A DNA stretch of 64,000 nucleotides from contig NZ_MDJD01000034.1 of NCBI RefSeq assembly GCF_001747085.1, forward strand, positions 62,001-126,000, read 5' to 3'. The stretch is from Flavivirga aquatica. Lineage in GTDB: Bacteria > Bacteroidota > Bacteroidia > Flavobacteriales > Flavobacteriaceae. Under the pieces are notes generated by a model. The model was not told where the DNA came from, did not search any database, and saw only the letters and a program-made list of their open reading frames with translations. The position numbers were made by a program, and so were the translations under genes. Positions 29,256 through 37,856 of this stretch are shown in pieces (the stretch's first letter is position 1; each line of letters begins with the position of its first letter).

Positions 29256-30466
29256 AGTTTTACATTTTTAAAGGTTTTAACTAAACCAGCAGTTTTAATA
29301 TTCATGGTATAAATACCATGAGGGAAGACATCTTTACTTAATTTAAAAGTAGTGTAACCTTCAAAAGTACTTTTTAAAAGTGTATTTATTTTTTTGTCAT
29401 TTTTATAAATAGATAATGAAACTTCTAAACCATCGGGGATCATTTGATTCATAAAACTTTTAAGGGGGCCAATGGTAATTGTTCTATTGTTTTTAGAAAA
29501 AATAACTTCAAAATCTAAAATAGCTTGTTTGTAGCTTAGCGAAATCTCATTACTTTCTGCCATACCATTAATAAAAGCTTTTACAGTCCATAGGTTTCCT
29601 TGATCTGGATGAATCATTTTGGCAGCTGCCACACCATTAATTGTTGTACCAGCAGTTTTAAGGATGTTATTTGAAGTATTAGTAATAAAAAATTCGACAT
29701 AAGTGCCATCACTAACTATGTTTCCATATTTATCCCTTATAATAGAGGTGTAAAAAGTTGTTATTTGGTTACCATCTGCATAATCATGATTGCGTTGATG
29801 AGAAATAGTAAAGTCTATTGGAATAGCAGGTAATACATTAATGGTATACTCTTTTGAGTTCTTGGTTAAACATTCCGAGCTAATCAATATTCTACCTGTT
29901 TTAATTTCCGAATAGATGTTTTTATAACCAATTAAATTTTTTGAATATACTAAGTCAAGGCTTTTGTTTGCTAAAAATTGATGTTTTACAGTAGTTGGAG
30001 TGCCATCTTTTAATGGGTTATCGTAAGGGTCTGTAGGGATGACAACAAACATACTATAATCTGTTCCTCCAGCTTCAATACTAGGAGGGCCTAAATAAGT
30101 TTCTAAACTGGCAACAACCTGCTTTGGGTTTATGTTAAACTGCCCAAATATTGAATGGTTATTATTGAGAAGCATCCAAGTTACAATGCCAGATTTTAAA
30201 CTTATTACTTCTGGAATGGAGTAGTATAAAATATTATTTTCCAACTTAGGTTTAATCGTGGTACTACCGTAACTATTACTAATATATATAGTTGGCATTG
30301 ATTTACTGTGGGACGAAAATTTTAAAATAATAGAGCTACCTGCTGTAAATTCGGTTTGAGTGGTGAGCAATTCAAGTTTATTGGTAGCCTCATTATTTTT
30401 AACTGAAGCTTTATACGATAATAATGGCATGGTTAAAATGAGAAGATATATTAATTTTATTTTCAT
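29252..30466 (-). CDS. Periplasmic or surface protein with Ig-like (Big-1/invasin-type) domains
   Basis: The signal peptide MKIKLIYLLILTMPLLSYKA precedes ~380 residues of beta-rich sequence. Segments such as TEFTAGSSIILKFSSHS, NQITTFYTSIIRDKYGNIVSDGTYVEFFI and TINGVAAAKMIHPDQGNLWTVKAFING are typical of bacterial Ig-like group 1 domains. No enzyme motif was seen. It is translated between a GT-C-like membrane protein and a hydrolase with 1- and 4-base overlaps, so the three proteins probably work together. It may be a scaffold or glycan-binding subunit; this is inference. Confidence 0.7.
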   Translation of the reverse strand: MKIKLIYLLILTMPLLSYKASVKNNEATNKLELLTTQTEFTAGSSIILKFSSHSKSMPTIYISNSYGSTTIKPKLENNILYYSIPEVISLKSGIVTWMLLNNNHSIFGQFNINPKQVVASLETYLGPPSIEAGGTDYSMFVVIPTDPYDNPLKDGTPTTVKHQFLANKSLDLVYSKNLIGYKNIYSEIKTGRILISSECLTKNSKEYTINVLPAIPIDFTISHQRNHDYADGNQITTFYTSIIRDKYGNIVSDGTYVEFFITNTSNNILKTAGTTINGVAAAKMIHPDQGNLWTVKAFINGMAESNEISLSYKQAILDFEVIFSKNNRTITIGPLKSFMNQMIPDGLEVSLSIYKNDKKINTLLKSTFEGYTTFKLSKDVFPHGIYTMNIKTAGLVKTFKNVKL

Positions 30467-33400
30467 TAATTCGGGTTTCCTATATAAGTGTTAATTTCTA
30501 CTTTTATAAAGCTATAATACTTATGTTGTATTGGTTGTAGTAGTGTATTTGTGTGGTTTATAATTCTATTTGGTACAATTTTATTAGAAATAGCTTCATT
30601 AGGAAGGCCGTTTACAAAACAATTTTCCATGTCGTTATTTATAATTTTAATACAATTATCTTTTATAATAGGATACTCAAAATATTGTTGTCGTTGCTGC
30701 CTTATGCCTTCTTTTAAGAATAAATGATCTACCCAAACCATGGTTTTATTTTTGTTATAGTATGTAATGAGTAACTGCGGAATGGTAACTTCTTCTAAAC
30801 CAGAATTAAATAGCTTTCCTGTAATATAATCTGTTGAAAAATTTAAGGTACTTAAAGCGGCACCTTTATAAAGGTCAGATCCAGAAACATTACCAGCAAC
30901 CTGTAAATTGAACTTAGTAGGTTGTTCTTCAAATTCTATAGGTGTAAACTCATCTGGATTAAAGGTTTTAGGAATTGAGTCTTTTGTTTTTGACCAAGCA
31001 ATACCTTCAAAATTAATTTTAAAAGAACTCACTTCTTTAGGCATTAATTTATGTTTTACATGATATTTTGCATTGTAGGTTGCCAACTCTTTGTTATCAT
31101 CATTATACAACGTGCCTTTTAAAACCACATCGGCAGGAACATTATCTATATTTTGTACTTCACCTATTATTGAATAACTCGCATTGTTTTTTACCAATTT
31201 TGCAGAAAGAATTTCTAAAACAGGTTGTTTTAAAACATCTTCATGGTGTGTTTGTTCTGTAGTTATTCGTCGTCTTCCTTGATTAAAGTAACGTGTCAAA
31301 TTATCTGAATACAATTGATCTGGAGGTAAATCCAAGTCAATATCATCTGGTTGAATAAACCATTTGTTTTTTATTTTGATTAAAGATTTGTATTCGGTTT
31401 TATTAATTTTTTCTAAAGGAGTTATCCATTTCGTATTTACTTGTAAAGTAGCTAAACTATCTGTTTGTGATAAGGTTACAGTTTCTATAGCATCTAATTT
31501 AGCATAAGAACTTAACAAGCCATCTGTTACAGATATTTCTAGCATATATTGTGCGATAGGAATATTGATATTTGGATTAATAAGACTATAAGCTTTTTCA
31601 AAAATTTTAAAATCCAAGGCATCATAATAGGCTATAATAGCATTTTCGGGCGAATGATGCGAAACATTTTTAATATAAAACTTATAGACGCCATAAAACA
31701 TAATTATAGCTAAAATAACAGACCAGAGGTGTGTTATTTTAAGTAAACTTTTTGAAAATTTAGTATAGTCATTTTTAAATTTTAAGTACACAGGAATAAC
31801 TTTCCTTTTTGTCTTTAGCATTCTAATCCAAAGCAATTGAATATTTAATATAAAAGCAATAATTACAGTTGAAAAGGGCATAATACCCCAAAGTATTTTT
31901 TGCCATCTAGCAACATCATCTTTTGGCAAAATAGATGAAATTGGAGGCACGTTTAGTTTTTCCCATACCTGAATTCCGTTTTCCAATTGCCGTAAACGTT
32001 GCCAACCACAGAAATACAAAATAGGGTCATAAAACTTATCGTTAGAAAAAATGTATTTGAAGTTATATTTTTCTGGAGTCGTTAAAAATTGTTGCAAAGA
32101 TCCAATACCTTCAACACCTTTAAATTTCGAATTTTCTAAACGTTCAATGGGACGTGTAGTGAGTTCTGGAAGTCGTCTAGCGGAGTGGTAATTACCATCT
32201 ACGCTCATACCATTAGTTTGCGCAGATAACCATGCCATTTGGTCTCCAAAACCTAAAGTCATATATCGCCATTGGTCATGATCGTCTTGGTTTAGGAAAT
32301 TAATTATAGGTAACATTTTTATTTTCTGAGGTTGAGAAGGCCTAAAATAGCCTAAACTCATAGTGAAAATAGTCATAAATAAAAATAGACCAGCAAGTAA
32401 GCCACCAATTAATCGATGGTAAATAGAACCTAAATGTTTTTGGATAAGTGTTTTTAAATCGCCTTCTACAAAGCGATACGTAAACTCACCAAATAGTGGT
32501 AATGACATAATGGAAGCCCAAAGCGTAAAGCGGTCTAAAGTTAAAATGTTAAAAGCCGTATCGCCAAGAAATAGTTTAGGAATAGGCGTTGTACCCCCAG
32601 TTCCTAAAACAGTAAGTATAGTTATAGATAACCCAAAAAATAAATAACGCTTACTATAATACCTATAGAATATATAAGGTAAAAGTATGAGTAATATACC
32701 CCAAGGAATTAAAAAGAAGACAAGTCCAGATGAGGTGACTTCTAAAAAATTGTCACGAGACCCATGAGGTATAGGTACCTGTGTAATGGGGTTGTTTTTA
32801 GAGTTAATCCAATAAGGTAAAATACACCCAACTATAATAACAAGAGAAAGTATTCCAAAGGTTACAATGCGTCTAAAAAGTTTGAAAAAACTTTTTAAGA
32901 ATACAATAAAAGTAATAGCCTTTGCAGAATCTGTTTGCTCTCGAGAAACATCCATAAGAACCATACCAATTAAAGGGAAAATAAAAAAGATCATTCCAAA
33001 AATTGGGGTTACATGATGCGAGGTTACTGTTACAGATATTAATGATAAAGCCGTTAATAAATAGCGATACTTTCCCGTTTTTAACCAGAGGTAAATTTCT
33101 GGTAAAGCATGCATTAATATAGAAATGCCAATAATACTAGGTAATTGTCCAAATACATGGAGTGTTTCAACAAAAGAAGATGATAAAACAGCTAAAATGG
33201 CAGCATAACCAGCTACAGTCCTATTAGAGGAAATTAGTAAAGAAAACCTATATGCACCTGTAATAAATAAAACGATACTAATTAAAGCAACTGTAAATAA
33301 ACCAAATTTCACCCCTCCAATGAAAGAAAAAGCAGCAATAGCTTGATGGCTTAAAGGAGGATAACTCATTACAGTAAATCCAGTATACCATTTATAACTC

Positions 33401-33555
33401 CAGGGTTCGAACCAACTATTAGCATAATGATCTGCAAAAAATAAATGTATTAAGGCGTCATAGGTAGTTTCTAAAGTAAAGAATATAGAAGTACCATGAA
33501 ATGCTAAACCTATAAGTAGGGCTATAATTAAATATTTGTTTGATTTTTCTTTCAT
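30466..33555 (-). CDS. Large GT-C-like membrane protein (PTPS-related family) with periplasmic C-terminal region
   Basis: This 1029-residue protein has about 12 transmembrane helices in the first ~420 residues. Its first external loop reads TTYDALIHLFFADHYANSW and YKWYTGFTVMSYPPLSH, the pattern of membrane proteins labelled 6-pyruvoyl-tetrahydropterin-synthase-related and of GT-C glycosyltransferases using lipid-linked sugars. A periplasmic region, another helix pair near 550 and 610, an NTF2-like part (~640-730) and a beta-sandwich (FxLYD-like, ~765-850) follow. It is first in a three-gene minus-strand operon with the Ig-like protein and GH5-like hydrolase. A transferase acting on the exported glycan is the best guess. 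Confidence 0.72.
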   Translation of the reverse strand: MKEKSNKYLIIALLIGLAFHGTSIFFTLETTYDALIHLFFADHYANSWFEPWSYKWYTGFTVMSYPPLSHQAIAAFSFIGGVKFGLFTVALISIVLFITGAYRFSLLISSNRTVAGYAAILAVLSSSFVETLHVFGQLPSIIGISILMHALPEIYLWLKTGKYRYLLTALSLISVTVTSHHVTPIFGMIFFIFPLIGMVLMDVSREQTDSAKAITFIVFLKSFFKLFRRIVTFGILSLVIIVGCILPYWINSKNNPITQVPIPHGSRDNFLEVTSSGLVFFLIPWGILLILLPYIFYRYYSKRYLFFGLSITILTVLGTGGTTPIPKLFLGDTAFNILTLDRFTLWASIMSLPLFGEFTYRFVEGDLKTLIQKHLGSIYHRLIGGLLAGLFLFMTIFTMSLGYFRPSQPQKIKMLPIINFLNQDDHDQWRYMTLGFGDQMAWLSAQTNGMSVDGNYHSARRLPELTTRPIERLENSKFKGVEGIGSLQQFLTTPEKYNFKYIFSNDKFYDPILYFCGWQRLRQLENGIQVWEKLNVPPISSILPKDDVARWQKILWGIMPFSTVIIAFILNIQLLWIRMLKTKRKVIPVYLKFKNDYTKFSKSLLKITHLWSVILAIIMFYGVYKFYIKNVSHHSPENAIIAYYDALDFKIFEKAYSLINPNINIPIAQYMLEISVTDGLLSSYAKLDAIETVTLSQTDSLATLQVNTKWITPLEKINKTEYKSLIKIKNKWFIQPDDIDLDLPPDQLYSDNLTRYFNQGRRRITTEQTHHEDVLKQPVLEILSAKLVKNNASYSIIGEVQNIDNVPADVVLKGTLYNDDNKELATYNAKYHVKHKLMPKEVSSFKINFEGIAWSKTKDSIPKTFNPDEFTPIEFEEQPTKFNLQVAGNVSGSDLYKGAALSTLNFSTDYITGKLFNSGLEEVTIPQLLITYYNKNKTMVWVDHLFLKEGIRQQRQQYFEYPIIKDNCIKIINNDMENCFVNGLPNEAISNKIVPNRIINHTNTLLQPIQHKYYSFIKVEINTYIGNPN

Positions 33556-33616
33556 TAATATGTAGTAAAAATATGATAATATAAATATAAGTAATTAAAA
33601 TTGAGACACTAATTTT

Positions 33617-33692
33617 AGTTATCGACAGAAAACAGCTACTCGTCTAAACAAAGCAAGAGGTTTAACTAAATATTAACTTTAAAGTATATTTG
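33617..33692 (+). promoter_or_regulatory. 21-bp-spaced repeats and -7 box upstream of the receiver-GT2 gene
   Basis: AGTTATCGACA (33617-33627) and ACTCGTCTAAA (33638-33648) begin 21 bp apart and fit AYTNRTCKANA, the first with a G at position 2. TATATTTG (33685-33692) is a full match to the TAnnTTTG -7 consensus, 41 bases before the ATG. Confidence 0.6.
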
Positions 33693-33733
33693 CTCTATAC
33701 ATTTGTAATATAACTAATCACAAAACATTAATT

Positions 33734-34927
33734 ATGAAAGTTTTAGCGATAGATGACCAGCAGTTAGTTTTGTTACCATTACAAAAAAGATTAGCAGAAT
33801 TAGGATACGATGTGAAAATTGAAACAGATCCTCATAAGGGTATTGAATTATATGATACTTTCAATCCAGATTTAGTTATTGTTGATATTAACATGCCAGG
33901 TATTTTGGGATTAGAAGTCGTAAAGCATATTAGAGCTTCAAAACAATCAAAGACATCAATTATGGTTTTATCAGGAAATACAGATGATGAGATTATTACT
34001 GAAGGTTTTGACTTAGGAATTGATGATTATATGAAAAAACCATTGAGCTTAAACGAAGTCTGTGCTCGTGTAAAAAGGTTAATAGGAAAACCAGAATCAG
34101 AAAATGTAGTAGAAAATACAGATAATGTAATTATTGAAAAAAGATGTGTTGGAGTGGTTATTCCTTGTTATAACGAAGAAGAGCGACTATTGAGTAATGA
34201 ATTTACTGATTTTGTAGACAAACATTCGGGGTATCGTTTGTGCTTTGTAAATGATGGCAGTAAAGATAAAACATTAGAAGTATTAAATTCTTTAAGACAG
34301 GAAAGAGAAAATTTTATAACCGTTTACGATTGTGAAAAAAATGGAGGTAAAGCAGAAGCCGTTAGATTAGGCATGCTGCATATGGCTAAGTATGAAGATT
34401 TAGACTATATAGGCTTTTTAGATGCCGATTTATCTACAGACCTATCAGATTTTGATGATTTGGTAACAACTATTGAAAATTCCGATTTTAAAATAGTAAG
34501 TGGTTCTAGAATTAGTAGAATGGGAGCTAATATTACTAAAGAATCTGCAAGAGAAATAATTAGTTTAACCATAAACTTTATTATTAGAAAAATATTAAAG
34601 ATGAATTTTAAAGACACGCAATGTGGTGCTAAGATTTTTCATAAAGATGTTATTAAAGTTTCGTTTGATAGAAAATTTGTTACAAAATGGATTTTTGATG
34701 TAGAAATTTTTAAGAGAATGACAGCTTTTTATGGAATAAAAGAAGCTAAAAGATTAATCTGTGAAAAACCATTAAAACGATGGATTCACGCAGATGGTTC
34801 TAAATTATCAATGAAAGATTCTATGAAAATTATTGGTCAATTAGTGCAAATAGCATGGGTTTATAGAGGAGGAAATAAAAAGAATAAGAAAAAACATCAA
34901 CTTGAACTAAATGAGGTAAGAGTATAG
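33734..34927 (+). CDS. Response-regulator receiver fused to a GT2 glycosyltransferase
   Basis: Residues 1-~122 are a complete receiver: LAIDDQQ, phospho-acceptor Asp51 in LVIVDINMPG, MVLSGN, and Lys in DYMKKPLSL. After a short linker a GT2 domain (~137-380) of the dolichol-phosphate-mannose-synthase type follows: GVVIPCYNEEERL, LCFVNDGSKDKT, KNGGKAEAVRLGM, and the metal-binding DAD in IGFLDADLSTD, then SGSRISR and DTQCGAKIF. No transmembrane helices follow. Direct phosphorylation control of a sugar transferase is the simple reading. Such a fusion is uncommon. It shares promoter repeats with the GT4 and STAS operons. A degenerate GT2 relative lies 93 bases downstream. Confidence 0.92.
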   Translation: MKVLAIDDQQLVLLPLQKRLAELGYDVKIETDPHKGIELYDTFNPDLVIVDINMPGILGLEVVKHIRASKQSKTSIMVLSGNTDDEIITEGFDLGIDDYMKKPLSLNEVCARVKRLIGKPESENVVENTDNVIIEKRCVGVVIPCYNEEERLLSNEFTDFVDKHSGYRLCFVNDGSKDKTLEVLNSLRQERENFITVYDCEKNGGKAEAVRLGMLHMAKYEDLDYIGFLDADLSTDLSDFDDLVTTIENSDFKIVSGSRISRMGANITKESAREIISLTINFIIRKILKMNFKDTQCGAKIFHKDVIKVSFDRKFVTKWIFDVEIFKRMTAFYGIKEAKRLICEKPLKRWIHADGSKLSMKDSMKIIGQLVQIAWVYRGGNKKNKKKHQLELNEVRV

Positions 34928-35020
34928 CTTGTATAAGCTAGAAATAATTTAGTAACAGTAGAGAATAATTACAATGAGATTATAAGAAATGTAATTATTA
35001 AAATGCATTAAAATAAATAG

Positions 35021-35509
35021 ATGAAAATCGGGATTATAATAATATTTTATAACAATGCCTTAGATATAAATGAAAACCTATTTGAAGGTGTTTCGAAACT
35101 TGAAAAAATACAATTATGTCTTGTGAATAATGGAAGTAAAGATGAGACTTTGGAAAAATTACAAGAATTAATTGAAGTTTATGAATTAAAAAATTCTATA
35201 GTAGATATTAAACAAAATAAAGGTAATGATATGGCTATAAAAGCAGGAGTAAGATACCTTTTTAATGAAAATAATTTAAAACATATTGGATATATTAATA
35301 TAAATAAATTTAATAAAACAATGTCTTTATTTGAATTGTTAAAAGCAATGCAAAACCATAACGATTTAATTATTCAGCATAAAATAAGGGGTACCAAAAA
35401 ATGTCAAAAACAAAAATCTCTCGCTAAAAATATATTTTCTATTATGGAATATTTAAGCCATTTAAATATCAAATTAGAAAGTACTCAAGTAAATGTGATT
35501 GGAAGTTAG
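35021..35509 (+). CDS. Degenerate GT2-like protein, probably non-catalytic
   Basis: This 162-residue protein looks like the N-terminal half of the upstream GT2 domain: IGIIIIFYNNALDI for IPCYNEE, LCLVNNGSKDETLEKL for VNDGSKDKT, and NKGNDMAIKAGVRYL for NGGKAEAVRLGM. Where the metal-binding DAD should be, it has GYININKFNKT, and the acceptor half is largely missing. It should not be an active transferase. It may have arisen by duplication of the neighbouring gene and could act as a regulator or subunit, or be decaying. The open frame with ordinary codon use argues that it is still translated. Confidence 0.6.
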   Translation: MKIGIIIIFYNNALDINENLFEGVSKLEKIQLCLVNNGSKDETLEKLQELIEVYELKNSIVDIKQNKGNDMAIKAGVRYLFNENNLKHIGYININKFNKTMSLFELLKAMQNHNDLIIQHKIRGTKKCQKQKSLAKNIFSIMEYLSHLNIKLESTQVNVIGS

Positions 35510-35529
35510 TTATATAAGTAGGTTGGGTT

Positions 35530-35576
35530 ATACCAAATGTATTTCGCCATTTTGAAATACATTTGGTATTTTAGTT
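35530..35576 (+). terminator. Long perfect hairpin terminator
   Basis: ATACCAAATGTATTTC (35530-35545) and GAAATACATTTGGTAT (35554-35569) form a perfect 16-bp stem with an 8-base loop, followed by TTTAGTTT. It starts 21 bases after the GT2-like stop. The stem is symmetrical and can also serve the minus strand. Confidence 0.75.
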
Positions 35577-35830
35577 TAAAAATTTTCAAAAGCGTAAAGT
35601 TTTATTTTGGTTTCCATTTGTAACTTTAACTTTATATGTTTTTTAATAGCCTTATTTTTAGTGTATTTTATTGAATAGGTATTACTTTTAAAAAGCCATT
35701 TTGGATATTTTTTAGATATAGCAATTCTTAAATTAACAGGAAGTTTAATATTTTTAAATACTTCTTTACTGGATAAAATATCTCCATTAAACTCATCTTG
35801 ACTTTTTGTTTTTAACCGAAAATGAGGCAA
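35576..35830 (-). pseudogene. Truncated ORF whose start is supplied by a repeat element
   Basis: The 84-residue frame ends ...IKLYAFENF. Its first ~14 residues (MPHFRLKTKSQDEF) are encoded inside the MITE-like repeat at 35790-35945; only the following ~70 residues (KEVFKNIKLPVNLRIAIS, KYPKWLF) look like native protein and faintly recall PepSY-like proteins. The original 5' end has been replaced by the element, and no signal peptide remains. It is best treated as a gene remnant, although a short fusion protein could be made. Confidence 0.6.
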
Positions 35831-35945
35831 AATTTGTCAAGATAAAGTTATTTTTAAAGAGTATAACATTGCTACGCATTAGAAAATAACTGAATGAGCG
35901 AATTTTGGACATTTTTTAGGAAATAAAAAAAGTCAAGATAAGTTC
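35790..35945. repeat. MITE-like dispersed repeat, copy 2
   Basis: This 156-bp element has inverted ends (AACTCATCTTGACTTTTT at the left, AAAAAGTCAAGATAAGTT at the right). Read on the opposite strand it matches copy 1 (12274-12430) over most of its length, with small differences. It interrupts the 5' end of the ORF at 35576-35830. Confidence 0.72.
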
Positions 35946-35958
35946 ATAGAATAATAGT

Positions 35959-37485
35959 TTATTGATTAAGTGCTAAGTTTTTATTTTTTGATGTAATAAG
36001 TTTTTTATCATCTATTAAGTTACCTTGAATACTCCAAGTAAAATCTAACTTAACATTGTTTTTAAAATAGGGTGCATTTAAATCAAAATATTGATTTGTA
36101 ATATATAAATGGCTAGAACTATTAGAGGTTGTAATTCCTGGTATATATCGAGCTTGGCCATGACAACTCATACAATTGGTTTGCATGCCAAACAAGTTTA
36201 ATTGATTACCAACTCTTTGGTCGATATTATAAGCTTGAACAAATTGATTTCCTGTTGAAAACGTTCCTCCAATAGCAACATCATCCTTAATAACTTGAAA
36301 CGGTCCAAACCCAGCTTCAAGGTAAGGATTATAAGCATATAATGAATTTGCATTTTTTCCAGAACCACCAAAATAAGGTTGTACCGGTTTTACCATACTA
36401 TAGGCAATAGACATGGCGTAGTGTTTTGAAGCACCATCTAACTGTTTAGGCCTTTGGCTAGCTATGGTTTCTGTACTAGGTTTAAAAGGATTATCTGGAT
36501 TTGGAGACCACCAAAATGATTGCCAAGTCCATCTTTTAGTTTCTCGAGTGGTAACGTGCATAGCTTTAAGAATTAAAAAATCACCAGTTTTTATATTTCT
36601 AGATTTAGCGATTGTTGAATCTGCTTTAAAGTGGATAAATTCATTAACAGAAAAAATAGACTTATCTTTATCTGTTTTTCCTGTTAGGGTAACATAAGCA
36701 AAATAGTTCCAAGCATCTTCTCCAAATTTTCGTTCTGGATTGTTTTGTTCACCAGGCCATACGGCTATTTTATAACAGTCACTACATTTTTCTTTAGCTA
36801 AATCGGCATCAGTTAAAGGATCGAAAATAGGTTTTAATACAACGCCACTAGTTGGGAAATCTTTTATTTGAGGAAAACGAGCCCCAGATTTACTAATAGC
36901 GTTTAATTTACTTTTTAAGAATAATTTATTATCAAATATATGATTTGCCGCAGAAGGATCATATTTAACAAAACTAACAATATCTCCAGTAGAAGTATTT
37001 AAACCTTTACCTGTATGAAATTGACTTGGAACCTTTAATTTACCACGAGTTCTTTTTATGTTTTTTAAAGTAATCTTATTTTTATTTAGAAGTTGATCTG
37101 TTAATGCACCTTTTATATCTTCAGGTGTATACCAAGTTTCAAACCTTCTTAATTTTTGATTATCATAAGTTTCACTGGTAAAAGCCGTTAAAGCTTCCCA
37201 AATATCCCAACCATGGTTAATTATTTCAGGATTATTTTCAAAATGACCAGCTTTTACATTATTATATTTAGGGTTGCTAATCCATTTATTTATTATAATG
37301 GAATCCGTAGGAAATAACATACCACTAATTAGTTTTTTAGGCATAGGAATAGCCTTAAAAGAAGCTTTAGATGTTGCGATAGCTTTGTTTTTGACTATAT
37401 GTTCTGCATTATCTTTTTTTTCATTACAACTAGTAAATAAAATACTTGCGTATATAATGATGGTTGCTAAGTTTTTGATTTTCAT
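35959..37485 (-). CDS. Monohaem cytochrome c lipoprotein, family unknown
   Basis: The lipoprotein signal ends ILFTSC (Cys20). Only one CxxCH is present, CMSCHGQARYIPG near residue 450, so a single c-type haem sits close to the C-terminus of a 508-residue protein. The large part before it has no motif I recognise; a KCSDCYK pair near 250 might bind a metal. It is periplasmic and membrane-anchored and might be a redox enzyme subunit. The nearest gene on the same strand is 371 bases upstream, so it is monocistronic. A palindrome resembling the one before the globin and nrtA genes lies ~165 bases upstream of its start. Confidence 0.75.
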   Translation of the reverse strand: MKIKNLATIIIYASILFTSCNEKKDNAEHIVKNKAIATSKASFKAIPMPKKLISGMLFPTDSIIINKWISNPKYNNVKAGHFENNPEIINHGWDIWEALTAFTSETYDNQKLRRFETWYTPEDIKGALTDQLLNKNKITLKNIKRTRGKLKVPSQFHTGKGLNTSTGDIVSFVKYDPSAANHIFDNKLFLKSKLNAISKSGARFPQIKDFPTSGVVLKPIFDPLTDADLAKEKCSDCYKIAVWPGEQNNPERKFGEDAWNYFAYVTLTGKTDKDKSIFSVNEFIHFKADSTIAKSRNIKTGDFLILKAMHVTTRETKRWTWQSFWWSPNPDNPFKPSTETIASQRPKQLDGASKHYAMSIAYSMVKPVQPYFGGSGKNANSLYAYNPYLEAGFGPFQVIKDDVAIGGTFSTGNQFVQAYNIDQRVGNQLNLFGMQTNCMSCHGQARYIPGITTSNSSSHLYITNQYFDLNAPYFKNNVKLDFTWSIQGNLIDDKKLITSKNKNLALNQ

Positions 37486-37856
37486 TGGTTATTAAGTTTT
37501 GAATTGATAGTTAGTTTTTCTTAAAACCAAAAATAAGTGATGACAAGAAATTATAAACAGGTAGAAACACGTGTTTTTAAAATAATGATTTATAGGTGTT
37601 TGAGTTGCTGTTTAACTGCGGAAGCGACTATGTGGAATGAGAAACAAATGACAAGTATTAAGACTTGTCATACGTGTATTTGTTTGATGTAGTTGTTTAC
37701 TGAATTATATTTATTTGCAGATATTCAATTTTATAAAAACCAAGATCACGTATTAGTTATATAAAATTTAAATATCTCTTTTTAATTTAATCTGAAAAAA
37801 TTCATGTTTATTCTAAAAACTATGAATTTTTGAGCTAAAAAAGGAGACTACAATGG
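37486..37856. other. Intergenic region with two palindromes
   Basis: No gene is seen. AAACACGTGTTT (37565-37576) is a perfect 12-bp palindrome, and ATGACAAGT/ACTTGTCAT (37648-37671) is a 9-bp inverted repeat. Both precede the monohaem lipoprotein gene on the minus strand. Confidence 0.45.
37648..37671 (-). promoter_or_regulatory. Possible operator related to the AAGTATT palindrome
   Basis: ATGACAAGT (37648-37656), ATTAAG, ACTTGTCAT (37663-37671) has perfect 9-bp arms. Its core CAAGTATTAAGACTTG agrees with the globin palindrome core TAAGTATTAATACTTA at 13 of 16 positions. It lies upstream of a gene for a haem protein. The match could be chance. Confidence 0.35.
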
